Positions 11,672 to 24,586 of a stretch of DNA of 64,000 nucleotides are shown here, in pieces. The DNA is from Calycina herbarum (lineage: Eukaryota > Ascomycota > Leotiomycetes > Helotiales > Pezizellaceae), in contig LLEY01000004.1 of NCBI GenBank assembly GCA_001414485.1, positions 124,001-188,000 on the forward strand, read 5' to 3'. How positions within the stretch are numbered: position 1 is the first letter of the stretch; every line of letters begins with the position of its first letter. The notes beneath the pieces are model-generated. The model worked only from the letters and a program-made list of their open reading frames with translations, did not search any database and was not told the origin of the DNA. The position numbers and the translations under genes were made by a program.

Positions 11672-13430
11672 CGGCATCCCAATCGCACCAAAAAGTCGGA
11701 TTGACTAAATCGCAAATCGCAAAGTGTTACTTTTTATAAGTAGAATAGTTTTAAATTTAAGTCCTCTCTCCCTCTCCCTCTTCCCCCCTCTATCTATCTT
11801 AAGACCTAACAGTCTCATCTATAGCTACTAGCTAATTAGAAAACAGGGAGGAGAACAGGTATCACGTATATAGCAGTAACATCACCCCTCGCCTCCTCGC
11901 TGTCGCTGTCGCTGTCGCCTCCTTACTATTACCTCACTGTCGTATCGCATTCTTACTATTGTTTCTAGATAAATAATAGAGAGAGGGGGGGGGGAAGAGG
12001 GAAGGGGAGGAGTATGTTTGCTTCCTCAACTCCCCTTACCCACGCTAGGAAAAACTTTCCACCGAAATGTTTGCTTACTTAGCCTCGCCCCCTCTCCCCC
12101 TCTCCTCTACACACTTACCTATAACGTGTTTCACAAGCGAGCTGGCCACTTTTCCGAACAACTTATTTTTAAATACAAATTACTCAACACCAGAATAAGC
12201 TATTATATTATATAAGATACTATAAGATTATTCAGAGTCGTTACTATCTTTGGTATCTATTATTTCTACTTGACAAGTACGAGAATTATGTTCAATTTTG
12301 CTACAACGCCTATAGTGCCTCTCTGCCTGAACCTTCTTTTTTATCTCTCTACTACCCTCTTAATCGCTATTTTCTGTAGGAGTAATTAAACTAATTACCT
12401 CCTCTACTGTTAATGTCTCTTGACTCTGAATATATTTCCTTTTATAACTCTTACACTTAGTTACCTTGCGAAGATCTATAATTTCTTTCCGTATTAACAC
12501 TATTACCTAACCTGTTGCATTAACTTTTTAAATAACTATAACCTATTCGCAATTGCTTGGCTGAACTTTTTTACGTCTCCCGCGTATCTCTAAACTTGTA
12601 ATAACAAACTGAGATAATATAACACCTATTATAAAACTAGTCTCGTTGAAATTGTATATATCCTCGTCTATAATACCATGTTTGTCCTTAAATGACTGTA
12701 TAAGTGTAAACCATCGGCTAATGATCTACGGATCTTTAGTTAAAGCTTGCTGATGATTATAAGAACGACTCTATTGAGTTTTTAGCTTAGGTATACGCTG
12801 AATAAAGTTGTCTGGCTAGTTCCTGCCTATAGGCTGCCTGTCGTGCTCCTTTAGCAAGTTGTTGGCTATATCTCGTACTATATCCTTTATAGGCGAAAAC
12901 CCTCTTAAATCCTGCTTTAATATATGCCCAATTATCACCTCCTCCTCTAGCTTCGTAAGTTTCTTCGAATTGAGCTCGTAATCGCGTCTTAGTTGGATTC
13001 TGGCGCGTTGGCTTGAAATAGTGGATTGAGGAGCATTATAGGCCTTCGTAGCGCTTCGTTAGGTAATTAACGCGTTGTTTTCGAGTACTTAGATAGCTAA
13101 GTTAATCTTGTTTTCGTTAGAAGACATTTAAGCATTGTTTAGTAGAGATAATATAACTAGAAGTTGATGATTGTTATAAAGTTTGAAAAGTAGCCAGCTC
13201 GCTTGTGTGGCCAGCTCGCTTGTGAAACACGTTACACAATATATAGAAGAATGGAAAGAGCAGCAAGAGAGAGTAAGAAGTATTGTAATGCTCTCCTACC
13301 TCTTTTATAAAGGGACAGAATAAGCTTAGGGGCGTAAATAACAATTATTGAGTTCTACTAAATACTTGACTTTTGCGATTTGCGATTTGCGATTTAGTTG
13401 ATTCCGACTTTTTGGTGTATCTGGGACGCC
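11672..13430. mobile_element. Inverted-repeat element containing a nested pogo element
   Basis: The left end (11672-11723) and right end (13371-13430) are inverted copies sharing accaaaaagtcgga, actaaatcgcaaatcgcaaa and a ggc(g/a)tccca edge. The interior is interrupted by the pogo-type element at 12124-13232. Removing that leaves roughly 650 bp of non-coding sequence, so this looks like a MITE or non-autonomous DNA element that served as an insertion target. No coding capacity of its own was seen. Confidence 0.65.
12124..13232 (-). mobile_element. Internally deleted Fot1/pogo-type element
   Basis: 1109 bp flanked by TA on both sides (12122-12123 and 13233-13234), with terminal repeats reading inward acgtgtttcacaagcgagct. 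The right terminal repeat carries a doubled aagcgagctgg block. On the minus strand from 13127 the sequence reads MSSNENKINLAI..LENNA, an HTH domain, then KLTKLEEEVIIGHILKQD, RWFTLIQSFKDKHGI and DEDIYNFNETSFIIG, which is Fot1-like up to the first catalytic Asp. It then jumps to a Glu/Thr-rich C-terminal tail, so most of the catalytic domain is deleted. TAG stops at former CAG/TGG codons suggest mild RIP. Confidence 0.85.
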
Positions 13431-13655
13431 CTACCTGGTGTCTCTTTAGCTAAAAGAGAAAAGAGAGAGGCTGCTATCGAAAAATAAGTTATCTTCGAAA
13501 GAATTTTCTCTATTTCAAAACTTGAGAATATCTTGTTAGTCTCGAGACTGATTTTCAACAATGAACTAGTAATACTCTAGTTACTATATAACTTTATTAT
13601 TACAAGTGAGACCTCTTCTTTTTTCATTTCGAAAGAAGCTATAGTCTGAAAATCT

Positions 13656-13880
13656 AGCTATTTATAGGTTATCTAAAAATAGCTCTGGAAAAAATGCCGA
13701 GTTATTCGTAGGTTACCTAGGAATTTCAGTATTACTATTATTCTAGTTATTTTTAGGTTATTTATTAATACTCACATATTATAGAAGGGCTATTTGTAGA
13801 TTACCTACTAATAATCACAGCTTGTAGAGATATCTTGTAGAAAATTTAGCTATTTCTAGGTTACCTATGAATAATAATAG
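13656..13880 (+). repeat. Degenerate repeat, about 44-bp period
   Basis: Five copies of a motif of the form agctatttNtaggttacctaNNaataa begin near 13656, 13700, 13745, 13788 and 13848. The spacing is 43-45 bp for the first four and 60 bp for the last. Non-coding. Confidence 0.65.
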
Positions 13881-14349
13881 CCTCTGAAAAAGGAACCGAG
13901 TTACTTCGTCTAGCGATGGATATCAAAAGCGTCAGGAAATACACCAGTTCGCACCAGCCTACCTAGCTCTCGTTATACATTTCGGTCTCTAAGAATCAAC
14001 AACAGAACTGTAACCTTGAGCAAATATATTTCTGCCAAGTCTCTCTCCTAATTCCCCTCTCTCTAAGAAAGCAATAAGAAAACAGGCACTTCGTCATGTC
14101 CGACAAGAATCTTTTGGTATTTTAGCGGTTTTTTATTTGCAGGTAACGCTCTCTTATCAATGTATCTAATAAATGCTTCAAGATCTGGGGTATCTTTGTA
14201 CATAACTTAACACAAATTTTTTCTTTTCTTTTTTCTTTTTATATCAGCGCCCAAGTGGAGAAGCTAAATTGAAAGCAAAAGCAATCATCTCATCTTCAGT
14301 ATCTCCATCCATCTCCCCCAACCCCCATTTCCTCCAAGGAGTGCAAAAT
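13881..14349. other. Intergenic, 3' side of the chromodomain gene
   Basis: AT-rich and non-coding. A T-rich tract at about 14217-14240 lies just downstream of the minus-strand gene and may belong to its terminator region. Confidence 0.4.
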
Positions 14350-17300
14350 CTAGGTAGGCTTGACACCTAAGTAAGGCCATACCATATCCCACGAACCCAC
14401 ATAGATCTGCTCCCACAAAATCCCATTACGCTCCGGCGAGGCCTTCATATTTCGGAACCATGAAGTAGTATGCTCATACGTCTTCTCCTTCCACCACATA
14501 GCGGGTTCTTTCTTAGCTTGCCACTCGTCTTGGAACGCGCCGTCTTCCTTTGGAAGGGTAGCAGAAACAGATGGCGTTGTAGCAGCGGAGACAGTCTTGG
14601 AATCTGGCATGGGACTGGGCTTTGAAGGGATAGCAAATTTGACAGGTGCCTTCGTGGTAGGGTTCGCCGTATTGTTGTCGGCACCAGGGCCAACCGGTTG
14701 CTCAGATGTTGAATTGGCAGAAAATTGAGGTGAATATTGGGGTGAGAACTGGGGTTGCGCAGAAGCTGTGGTAGGTGATGTCGCGTCGTTGGAGTTTAAA
14801 TTCGAAGTGCTCAATCGTGGGAGTTGAGACGTTTGAGGGTGCTTGGAGCTCTCATTACCAATGAGTTCGAGGATCTGAGCGTCAACATCAAGATCACCCT
14901 GATTAAAAGTCTTACTACTATTCTCGTCCACTTGCCCAGCTTTGGTTGTTGATTCTGCATTGCTTGGATTACTTTCGTTGAGTTGTGCTGCCACTGCCAA
15001 AGCCTTTTGCTTTTCGTGATTGATTGGGGGCTCGAGGTTTTGCGGTTTGGTTTCTTGAACATTCAGTACGGCTGCCGGGGGCTCGAAAGGAGTGCTTGAT
15101 TGGGAGGCGTTCCTAAGACCAGGTTCTTCTGGAACGTCGGTTCCCAATGGGACTTCTACGAGCCTGGTGAGTTTATAGCGACTTAATGAATTGGTACCGA
15201 CCACAACAATCTTTCGATACGTATCGATTCGTTGAATATTCCAAGAGGCAAACCAGTACACGAAGTCGATCTCATCATGAGTATAAACCCACTTAGGGGC
15301 ATATATCACGGGACTACGAAATTCGTCTCGAACCTCTCCACCGTTGACACAATAATGCGGCCAGATGTGCTTGGGGTTGTCTATGATACCTAGACGTTTT
15401 AGATTTGCTAGATAAGCATAGATCTTGAATCTTAACTCGCATGTGGAGTATCCCAAGCCCCTTCGAGATGCGTCAGCTTCCCTTGAAGGCTTATCGCGGT
15501 TTTCCTCTAGAAATTTAGTACTCTCTATATCTTTGGCACAGGCCAAGTCATGGGTATATTTGATGATGTTATAGGGTAGTACCATTTTCCAGGGTGAGGG
15601 CACCCCCATCTTGCCTGGTTTATGGCGGTCATTGTCAACTCTCCCAAAGAACCACCTGAGTATTTCGTAGGCTTTTTGAGGCTCCGCAACAAAAAAGCTT
15701 TGAGTAAGCAGAATAACGGCTCCGTGTGGCAAGAGTGGTATAGCCTCAAGTGGGCCTCGGTCCTTTTCCTCTCGCTCATGGGTGTCCGGAAATATGTCCG
15801 GATGTTGAAATCCATCCGAGATGGACCACCAGCTGTACTGCTTGTTTTTCGCCAACGAGGGAAGAAGTGTCTTTTGCACATGTGGGATCAAGTCGACATG
15901 GGGAGTCAGAGAATCGTGTAAAATAATCCCACCATTGTTAAAGGTATCGGTCTTGAGAAAGAAGTTCCATGCTCCCCGATCATCACTAGTATACACCTTG
16001 CAGCCACTGCGTGATTGCTTTAGCCAATTGGCAACGAAATTAGCAGTCTTGTCTGCGGTATCGGGGAAAAGGAGAAAGAAGGCGTAGCGACGGTGTTCAT
16101 TGAGAGGGGCGATTCTGTCAATATCGAGTCTATGCACGATTTCGGTGATAGTGATTCGGTGGTTCATAGCAGTGGCCTTTTGGGAGATAGGCGGATTTGG
16201 TGTAGATATGTTGAGACAGGCCGTGGTGTTCAAATCAGTCTTGAACACCAGGTATTTCAATCGAACATCATTTGGACATGTAGACTGCCCGAGGAATTTC
16301 CAGTCATTTGACCTTGCAGGAAAAACAATAATATTGAAACCCTGGGAAGAACAAACTAGGCCACAGACATGAAGTCGGACATAGTTCACAACCTTGTCGA
16401 TAACCTTTGACTCTTCAGAATCATTATCGTTACGCGGACTAAGGTTTCCCTCTAATGTCAAGCTACCTTTTCGTTTATGAAACGCTAAAAATTGAGCTTT
16501 CAAATCTTGAGCCATGATCTTTTGATCGAGTATGATGTCCTTGGTAGAAGACAAAAACATTCCGCAGGGTTCTTGAGAACTGTTGCCCAAGTCGCCGATG
16601 TCCAAAACAAGTGAGATTTTTCTGTCGCCTCCAAAGGTGAATTTCTTAGCCCGGGCGCCATCGTTGAAAGCTTTCTTTCGGGTGTAGTCTCCGAAGCTGA
16701 TTTTGTTCCGTTTGGGTTTCGATGTAGTCGAATCTTCAGCCGAGGGAGGAGGAGGCGGCGGCCCATTGTCTTGAGCTTGTTCAAGCTGGTTGGCCTCATC
16801 GCTGGCAATAGGTAAAGGTTCCTCAAACAAATCCATTGGCTCGCCCGTGGCAAAGGAAACCGACTTTTTGGGGACTTCTCGTTTTGTTGGTTCCGGTTGT
16901 GGTTCTGGTTCTGGTTCTAAGCGCTCATGTCTAAAGTGGCATTTCAACCCAAATTTGCAATGTCCAGTAGCCAAATACCGATTGCAAATTGGATTCACTT
17001 TCTCCTTCCGAACAGTTGGTTGTTCCTGGAAATTTGAAGGCTTCTCAAAATCTCCCTGTGTTGGTGCGTGAATATCATCAGGATTCCCATGAAAGCGAGG
17101 ACAATCTTCCGCGGATTTGTTGCAGTAGCCGTTCAGCCAGTACTGGCATGGTTCGCTGGTTACGCCTGGTTGAGGAGCAACTGGAATTGACTCATCGTAA
17201 GAGTGCAGCAAGAAGCACTCGTCTCCCAATTTGCAACTGCCTCTCTTAACAAAGAAAAAGCATCTGTATCGTTCCGGTGGACGTTGAACCTGTGGTTGTT

Positions 17301-18938
17301 TGTCCACTGGTCGCGGGGCAATCGGATTTTCTTCTCGATATTTGCCAATAGGTTGTGGTGCAATCGGGTGGCCTACTCGATACTCATGCATATAATCGCA
17401 CATAAAACCGTTATCGCAGGCTCCACTGATTCCTTTATTAGAATGCCAATAGAAACAGGTCGTCTGCCGCTTCGGAAAAGGTACTGGGGGGGCGGTAAAA
17501 GTATCTGTAGTAAGCACTGGTCTGTCTGCCTCGCTCTCGTTCTCATCCTCAAAGCTACGAGCCTGAGGGAAGGTATCGGATATCTTTCTGGCCGGTCTCA
17601 ATGGTCTAAGTTGGGGGGTGTCCCCTGGTCTGAATAACCCACCGACAGCATCGACGTCCGGGGCGCCATCTGCCTTGTCTCTTTGGACAAGCTCGGCCTT
17701 TCTAACCAAATGCATGTTTTTGAAATGGGATTTACCTTTGGTGGGATCGGAAATAACATCGGAAAGGGTGGTGCGTCCCTGGCCGCGTTTTTTCGGAGGA
17801 GATCGCCGGGCGAAGACATTTTGGAAATTCGACTTTCCTCGAACTGCGCCCATTCCTCTAGGCGTCGAGGGCTTTGATTGAAGGTTTGTTGTTCCACCTC
17901 TGTTTGAAATTTTTGGAATCCTTCCATCCCCAGACTTTTGCTGTCTCGCTGCCAAAGGAGCGTCTGAGTCCGAGCTCGAGGTTGCTGACTTGTTCGTATT
18001 TACTGACTTGTTTGTAGTTACTGACTTGGCTGGAGGTGCTGCTCGGGTAGGTGGCATTGACTTGCTTGGAGGGACCGCTGCAGATGATGTAGGGCTGGCC
18101 GTAGGTGTTGTATTTTTGCCGGACTTTACTGGTACTTTAGGGCAATCTGATTTGACAGGCAACTTGACGGGTGGTCTGCTTGTACCTTTATATTCCGCGA
18201 CTTCATCTCGCTCCGTAGCTTCGTCGCTTGACGAATCTTCATCCTGTTGATCCTCAGAGTCAGAAATCTGTTCGAATAAATGTAGTCGCTCTCTCTTTCG
18301 ATCGCGTCGCTGTCGACGGGCCTGCTTTTCAATACCCCTTCTCTCGAGGCGAGCTTCAAATGCTTCAACGTCAAAAGGCGGATCAAGCCCCTTTGCCTCT
18401 CGTGACTTCCTCTTCTTCCACTTGTCCACAATTCGGTCGTCACATATGTGATTTCGCGGCTCCCTGTTTCCCAAAATCCCAGAGTCAGTTTACTTCTTTG
18501 AGAATATATGCAATATAGTCTTGGATAATTGACATTATTGATAAGGAGGGTTTAGAAGAATGGAGAAATCGAATCTCCAATTGTTCTAAAGCTCCGAGAA
18601 TGATAGCGAGAGCCATTAATAGATAACTAGAATAGGAAGCAATGTTCCGAGGATTTGACTGACCAAGTTGAACGGTGCGGCTCATAGCCCTCCCACTTAA
18701 TCAAATACATGGTCTTCTTGTTTTCCGTCTTTTCAGCCAAAATACGATCAACAATGAACTCGTGGCCTTCGCTGTGCTCGCTTTCTTGCGTTGATGTGAC
18801 GGATATACTATTACCGAGGCATGGTCAGTTCGTTTCTTAGAAAGAATAGAGAATCATTTTTGGGGTGCCAGGAACATCGACTTACTCGTCATCGCTCTCC
18901 TCGTCGACGGGTGGCCGTGGCACGCTTTTTCGAAACAT
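14350..18938 (-). CDS. Chromodomain plus four CCCH zinc-finger protein (Chp1-like architecture possible)
   Basis: Three exons: 18886-18938, 18664-18807 and 14350-18463, total 4311 nt, 1436 aa. Donors GTAAGT and GTCAGT, acceptors TAG and CAG, and the phases agree; a CTGAC branch site precedes the last acceptor. Starting the protein at an ATG inside exon 3 would lose the chromodomain. Residues about 30-80 form it: FIVDRILAE, YLIKWEGY, STWEP and a final helix. The cage positions Phe, Trp and Tyr are kept, as in methyl-lysine H3 readers. Residues 402-425, 467-486, 505-524 and 559-578 are CCCH fingers; two have exact C-x8-C-x5-C-x3-H spacing, the first is expanded. A basic, Ser/Pro-rich linker lies between. 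The part after residue 700 is globular and unassigned. Function inferred: a nuclear protein linking methylated chromatin to RNA. Confidence 0.85.
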
Positions 18939-19818
18939 GGTGATGGTGGCTCAAGAGGCAGATAGCAATCAGTCAGAACAGAAGAGACGCGCTTGACGCG
19001 AAGTTCGCCTCAACAACACGAAAGCACGATGCAAGGTCGTACCGGTTGACGGCGGAGTGTTGGTGAAGTCGTGTTGCACCAAGAGGTTGACAGTTGAGGC
19101 AATTTTAGGACGCACGGGCGGCTAGGGATTTGCCCTAACTGTATTGACCTCCGCTATCTGCCGCTATCATTCACCCTATCATTCACCCTATCATTCACCC
19201 CGACACCAAATCGCGGTGCTGGCTGGTAGGGAACTTCACAACTTCACAACTTCACAACCTCGAATCTCAGCTGGGAATATATCCACGTGACTTCCGTCCT
19301 AACTGAGGTGCCGTCACTCAGACCGCCAGAGGGGCACTTTTTGAAACAAAGGTTTGCTGCTGCTCTACCATTGATTGGTTGGTCTTCTGGCATGGCCCAT
19401 TCTCTTGCGATGAGAGACTCTTTCCAGATGGACGCACTCGAGTATCGTACTTGTAGCCGTGATTCATAGAACTCCTTTCATAACAGTCACGAAGTTGAGG
19501 TTGAGGTTGAGGTTGAGGTTGAGGTTGTTACAAGTAGCAAAAAACAAACACAAACACAAACCCTCCCCTCGATACGGTAGGCATCGGCGAAGTGAAGGTT
19601 ATCCACCGCAACCCCTGCCATCACCCCCAATCACCCAATCACAGCACGCCAAGGCAACCTGCACCCTTTACAAGTACGTACTAGGCGCCTTTACTCGCCA
19701 ACACCAAAGACCTGAGGCCTGAGGGCGCATTGCCATTGATCCAAGCATCCTGACCCGGAACATCTTGCTCTCAAGTCTCAACACCACATCATCCCTCCCT
19801 CCCTCCCCATCCGCAATC
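18939..19818. promoter_or_regulatory. Divergent promoter region, chromodomain gene and Rab11
   Basis: 880 bp between two start codons pointing outwards. It holds three short tandem repeats: ctatcattcacc three times (about 19164-19199), acttcacaac about three times (19231-19257), and ttgagg about five times (19495-19526). No gene is supported inside. Confidence 0.5.
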
Positions 19819-20718
<900 letters not shown>

Positions 20719-21413
20719 GGTTTTTTATGCAGTATGGACATATTATGGTTGATACAAGGCGAGGCGTCTGTTACATGTCACGGCAGGAGCATATTCGGGT
20801 AGTCACGAAATTCAGGTTCAGGGCTTTCATATACCGCACCTACACGAGGTTCGGTTGGTTCGTCTATAGGGATCTTATGCCTCTGATGTTTCTCCTTCCT
20901 CATTTTCAGGGTTGTCTTTTCGGTTTTCCTCGGTTGCGGTTCTTCTGTGGTGGTTTCCCTTTTTGGGGATAGGGTTTTATGAAGCCTGACGACTGCTATG
21001 CGCTGCTTATTCAATAGGATGTTCTCTTAATGCCTTCCCTTAGAAATTGTATTATGTGCAACCATGGTTTTGATATAGTTATGGTACTTTATTGCCTAAT
21101 CACTTTGTGTTTGCCGTGTGAAGGTAGAAACGGCCTTCGGGAAAAACGTTCAGTAGGAAAGAAGAGGATTATCAGTAGAGATTAATGAAATATCAGTACA
21201 TTTCTCAAACACCAGACTCCAGTCAAAGACCGCCAAACCAAGAACTATAATTTGTTCACCTCACACAAAATGCGAGGCTGAGTTTCCAGTCCGCGCTAGT
21301 CCGCGATTGGACAAGCGTAGCCGCTAAAATTCGTCCCCGCCGCTGTTATCGAAAAAAAAGTTCGAGCTCTGCACGACATTTGGGCTAGGAACCAGAAAAC
21401 TCCACGCAACGCA
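20719..21413. other. Spacer between Rab11 and BRX1
   Basis: Contains the Rab11 3' untranslated region and the BRX1 promoter. The apparent open frames here have no homology I can recognise. Confidence 0.45.
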
Positions 21414-22448
21414 ATGGCTTCGGTTTACAAGTCATTATCGAAGACCAACGGGCAGAAGGAGGAGGACACAGCTGCCAATGGCGTCAAGAGAAACAAGCAG
21501 AGAGTTTTGATTTTGTCCTCGAGGGGTATTACCTACAGGTAACTCCACCTCAACACCAGAATTATGGAGTAAGAAATGTTAACAATTGACCAAACAGACA
21601 CCGGCATCTCTTGAACGATATTGCTTCCTTACTACCCCATAGTCGCAAGGATGCTAAGCTCGATACGAAATCCAAACTCTACCAACTCAACGAACTGGCC
21701 GAATTGTACAACTGCAACAATGTCTTGTTCTTCGAAGCGCGAAAAGGCAAAGATTTGTATCTATGGATGAGCAAGGCGCCCAATGGTCCTACAGTCAAGA
21801 TGCACATGCAGAATTGTGCGATTCCCCCTTCTCCCTTCTGCTTTTCATGGCTAACGATTTCCAGTACACACAATGGAAGAACTTCATTTCACCGGTAACT
21901 GCCTTAAGGGATCCCGTCCGATTCTCTCCTTCGACGCATCATTCGACAAAGAACCACACCTCCGCGTACTGAAAGAACTATTCTTCCATATTTTCGGTGT
22001 ACCCAAAGGAGCTCGAAAGGCAAAGCCATTTGTTGACCATGTCATGGGCTTTACCCTCGCGGATGGCAAGATTTGGATACGAAATTATCAAATCAACGAA
22101 TCGGAGCCACCAAAGACCACATCTGCTTCCGAGGCTGACTCGAAGCCAAAACAAAAGCACGGAAGAGAAACGGAGATCAGTTTGGTGGAAATTGGTCCAC
22201 GGTTCGTCCTTACACCAATCGTAATACAAGAAGGTAGTTTTGGAGGGCCCATCATCTACGAAAACAAAGAGTTCGTCAGCCCAAACCAAGTCAGAAGTGA
22301 GATCAGACAGAAGAAGGCTGGGAGGTATAGCCAACGCGCGGAGCAGGGAATTGAGAGATTGGCGAAGAAGGGGGAGCTGGGTCTCAGAACTAGTGGTGGC
22401 AGGACAATACCTGTTGATGAGCTGGATACGGGGAAGTTGTTTGCATGA
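21414..22448 (+). CDS. BRX1: Ribosome biogenesis protein Brx1 (Brix domain)
   Basis: Three exons: 21414-21538, 21598-21815 and 21865-22448, total 927 nt, 308 aa, with consistent phases. The donor of intron 2 is the less usual GTGCGA. Conserved Brix-domain blocks: KQRVLILSSRGITYRHRHLL, DIASLLPHSRKDAKLDTK, FEARKGKDLYLWM, LHTMEELHFTGNCLKGSRP and ILSFD. The C-terminal half ends in a basic helix (KKAGRYSQRAEQ). By family, Brx1 acts in the nucleolus in early assembly of the large ribosomal subunit. Length is close to yeast Brx1. Codon choice and a single-copy type of sequence suggest a normal gene. Confidence 0.95.
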
Positions 22449-24586
22449 GCATTTGGTGTACGAAGGTCTATTGGGGCGTTTGGCGTGTCAATGGAGGCAC
22501 ATGTGTTATACCACTGAAAAACTTTTCTGAAAAGAATGAACATATAAATCTAAATACGCGAAAAACCTATGCTTTACTTCAGCCGTGGCAACTTGAAAAT
22601 CTGGCTGGGGGGTCGTTTTTTATGAGAATTTTATGAGATTACAAGCGGCTTGGGCTTTGGTCGTGGTATCGGTGGATATAAGTGTTCCCGGAGTGGTGGG
22701 TTATGATGATCCCCTTTCCTGCCAAAAACTCTTGTCAGCATTATTGTAAAGTAGGGAAAGTTTCCCAGGGCATTTAATGACCCGCTCTAAAACTTCAGCG
22801 ATAACCCATGTCTCTTTATCAAGCGCAAGAATTCAGTTCAAAAATGGCCTTTGAGTTTAGAACCAAAAGGCGCCCTATTCTTGTCAAAAAAGGGCATGCG
22901 CAAGGTGGGCTCTCCATGAAATAATCAACATTCCAGACCCTTCTCTTGGTTATCGTGTGAAGGATCCAGCCAGAGATTCCCATAGATAAGTTCCTTTCTT
23001 CCGTGCTAGTATGTTGATGCGCGTTCTGTTCGTGGAGCAGGTATGTACGAGATCCAGCTTACTTCGGAATACTCCTTTCGCTCAATATCTGGTCAAACCC
23101 AGCCTGTAGGAAGCAAATTACCAAATTCATCTTCATATTCTGAGAGGAACAAGTGAACCTGTCTATGTAGCAGATGTCCAATAAACACCAAGGTTGTTGA
23201 GGGATATCACGGGAAGGCAACGCCTAAAAGCAAATTTCCAGCCCAACCACAACCTTACGAGATGATAACACGGCTTTACAATTGATGCGCTTGGCTGAAA
23301 TTATGGAAATGCGCTCTGCATTGCAAAGTGACTGTCTTTGCATTGATTTCGTAGCGGGTCAAACAGTTGACTCGGAGAGTACCCCGTCCAAATATTGTAG
23401 GATGGCCGCGCAAACATATTCGCGTAGCGCAGCAGACCATCTTGCTTCGGGGATTGTCGCGCAAATTAGATTGCGCTGAAATGGCCTTGGCATTGTTGTC
23501 GTCGTCGCTCTTCACTTTAAGCGAATCGCCTCATTTACAACCTTCACCACCGCAACCTTTGATCCGAATGGCCGCCACAATGTGGGTCCACCACACACAA
23601 TTCTCAAAATTATCTCCATAATCTCAATTAGCACGAATGTCCTCAACCAAAGACAAAACACTGCCTCTGGCCCAATCGCTTGACGCTCAGCCTCCCACCA
23701 AAAAATCCTCACACCTACAAAAAAAACTTTCCTTCAAGAAGACACCCGCCAAATACCTACCAAAAAGAAAAACTCACTCTTCTAAAGTGTGACGGTAAGT
23801 ATTCCACCTCCCAATTCACCATTCATACTAACATTCTCACAGGCCCTAAACCACACTATAAAGTTTCCCTTACCTCCCTCGGGTTACGCAAACAGACAAA
23901 AGATAGCGCCATCCTTTCGGGGGGGTTAGCATTCCTCTGAGCTGGCGGAAGTCGTTCTCAGTTCTAAGGAAACAATCCCAATAAGCTTGCATTAGCAGGT
24001 GAGGGCTTTCTGAAGCCGCAAGAAATTGTGGGCGGGAATTCAGTTTTGCTAATTTGACTTACGGTCTGATTCAATTCTTTTTTCTGTTTTTGGATGGAGA
24101 GGTAGTGCTGCTTTGGTGTGTATAACCTTTTGTCGCAGTGTACTTGTGGTGTTGTTGGTGCGCGCGAAAAGATACTTGGATATTTTGTCACCATGTCAAC
24201 AAGCAGGAATGAAAAGTCGCGACCAGCTTTAGCTTTCAATCACTATTGGGCCCCGAGTTGCATCACGAGAGTTTTTTATAACGAACGCGACGCATATGAA
24301 TTCATTCGCGCTGTGTTGAAATATGGGAACTTTGGTTCTTTTTTTTACTTCTAGGTTACACGCATGGGGTCACTTGAAATCCACGGGCGCATTCTGGCAG
24401 TTATCATAAGCCGCGAAGACTTATCCTCAAATTTTTATAGCCGTCAATCCCAAGACACAAATTTCGTTGCGCTAATTGGGTCGTATCATGGGTCTTTTCC
24501 CCTGGTACGCCTTCTCTCAATTTTTTGCAACAAGTCGCGGGCGGTCAAATTGCACAAAATATACATATGCTACCTCCACGTGAATA
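22449..24586. other. Mostly non-coding stretch with one possible spliced small ORF
   Basis: No established family. A candidate small transcript lies at 23680-23940: an intron-like segment (GTAAGT at 23795, CTAAC branch, CACAG acceptor at 23842) would join two short open pieces into a basic protein of about 70 aa. It has no recognised motif. The rest shows no gene on either strand. Confidence 0.35.

Noticed and set aside
15622..16372. Several plus-strand open frames opposite the chromodomain gene
   Set aside because: Shadows of the conserved minus-strand coding sequence with no features of their own.
18485..18685. 66-aa minus-strand frame before exon 3 of the chromodomain gene
   Set aside because: It spans the 200-bp intron; the splice that rebuilds STWEP fits the chromodomain and the phases much better.
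19495..19526. TTGAGG repeats as an interstitial telomere
   Set aside because: Fungal telomere repeats are TTAGGG; these differ in every unit and are simply a hexamer microsatellite.
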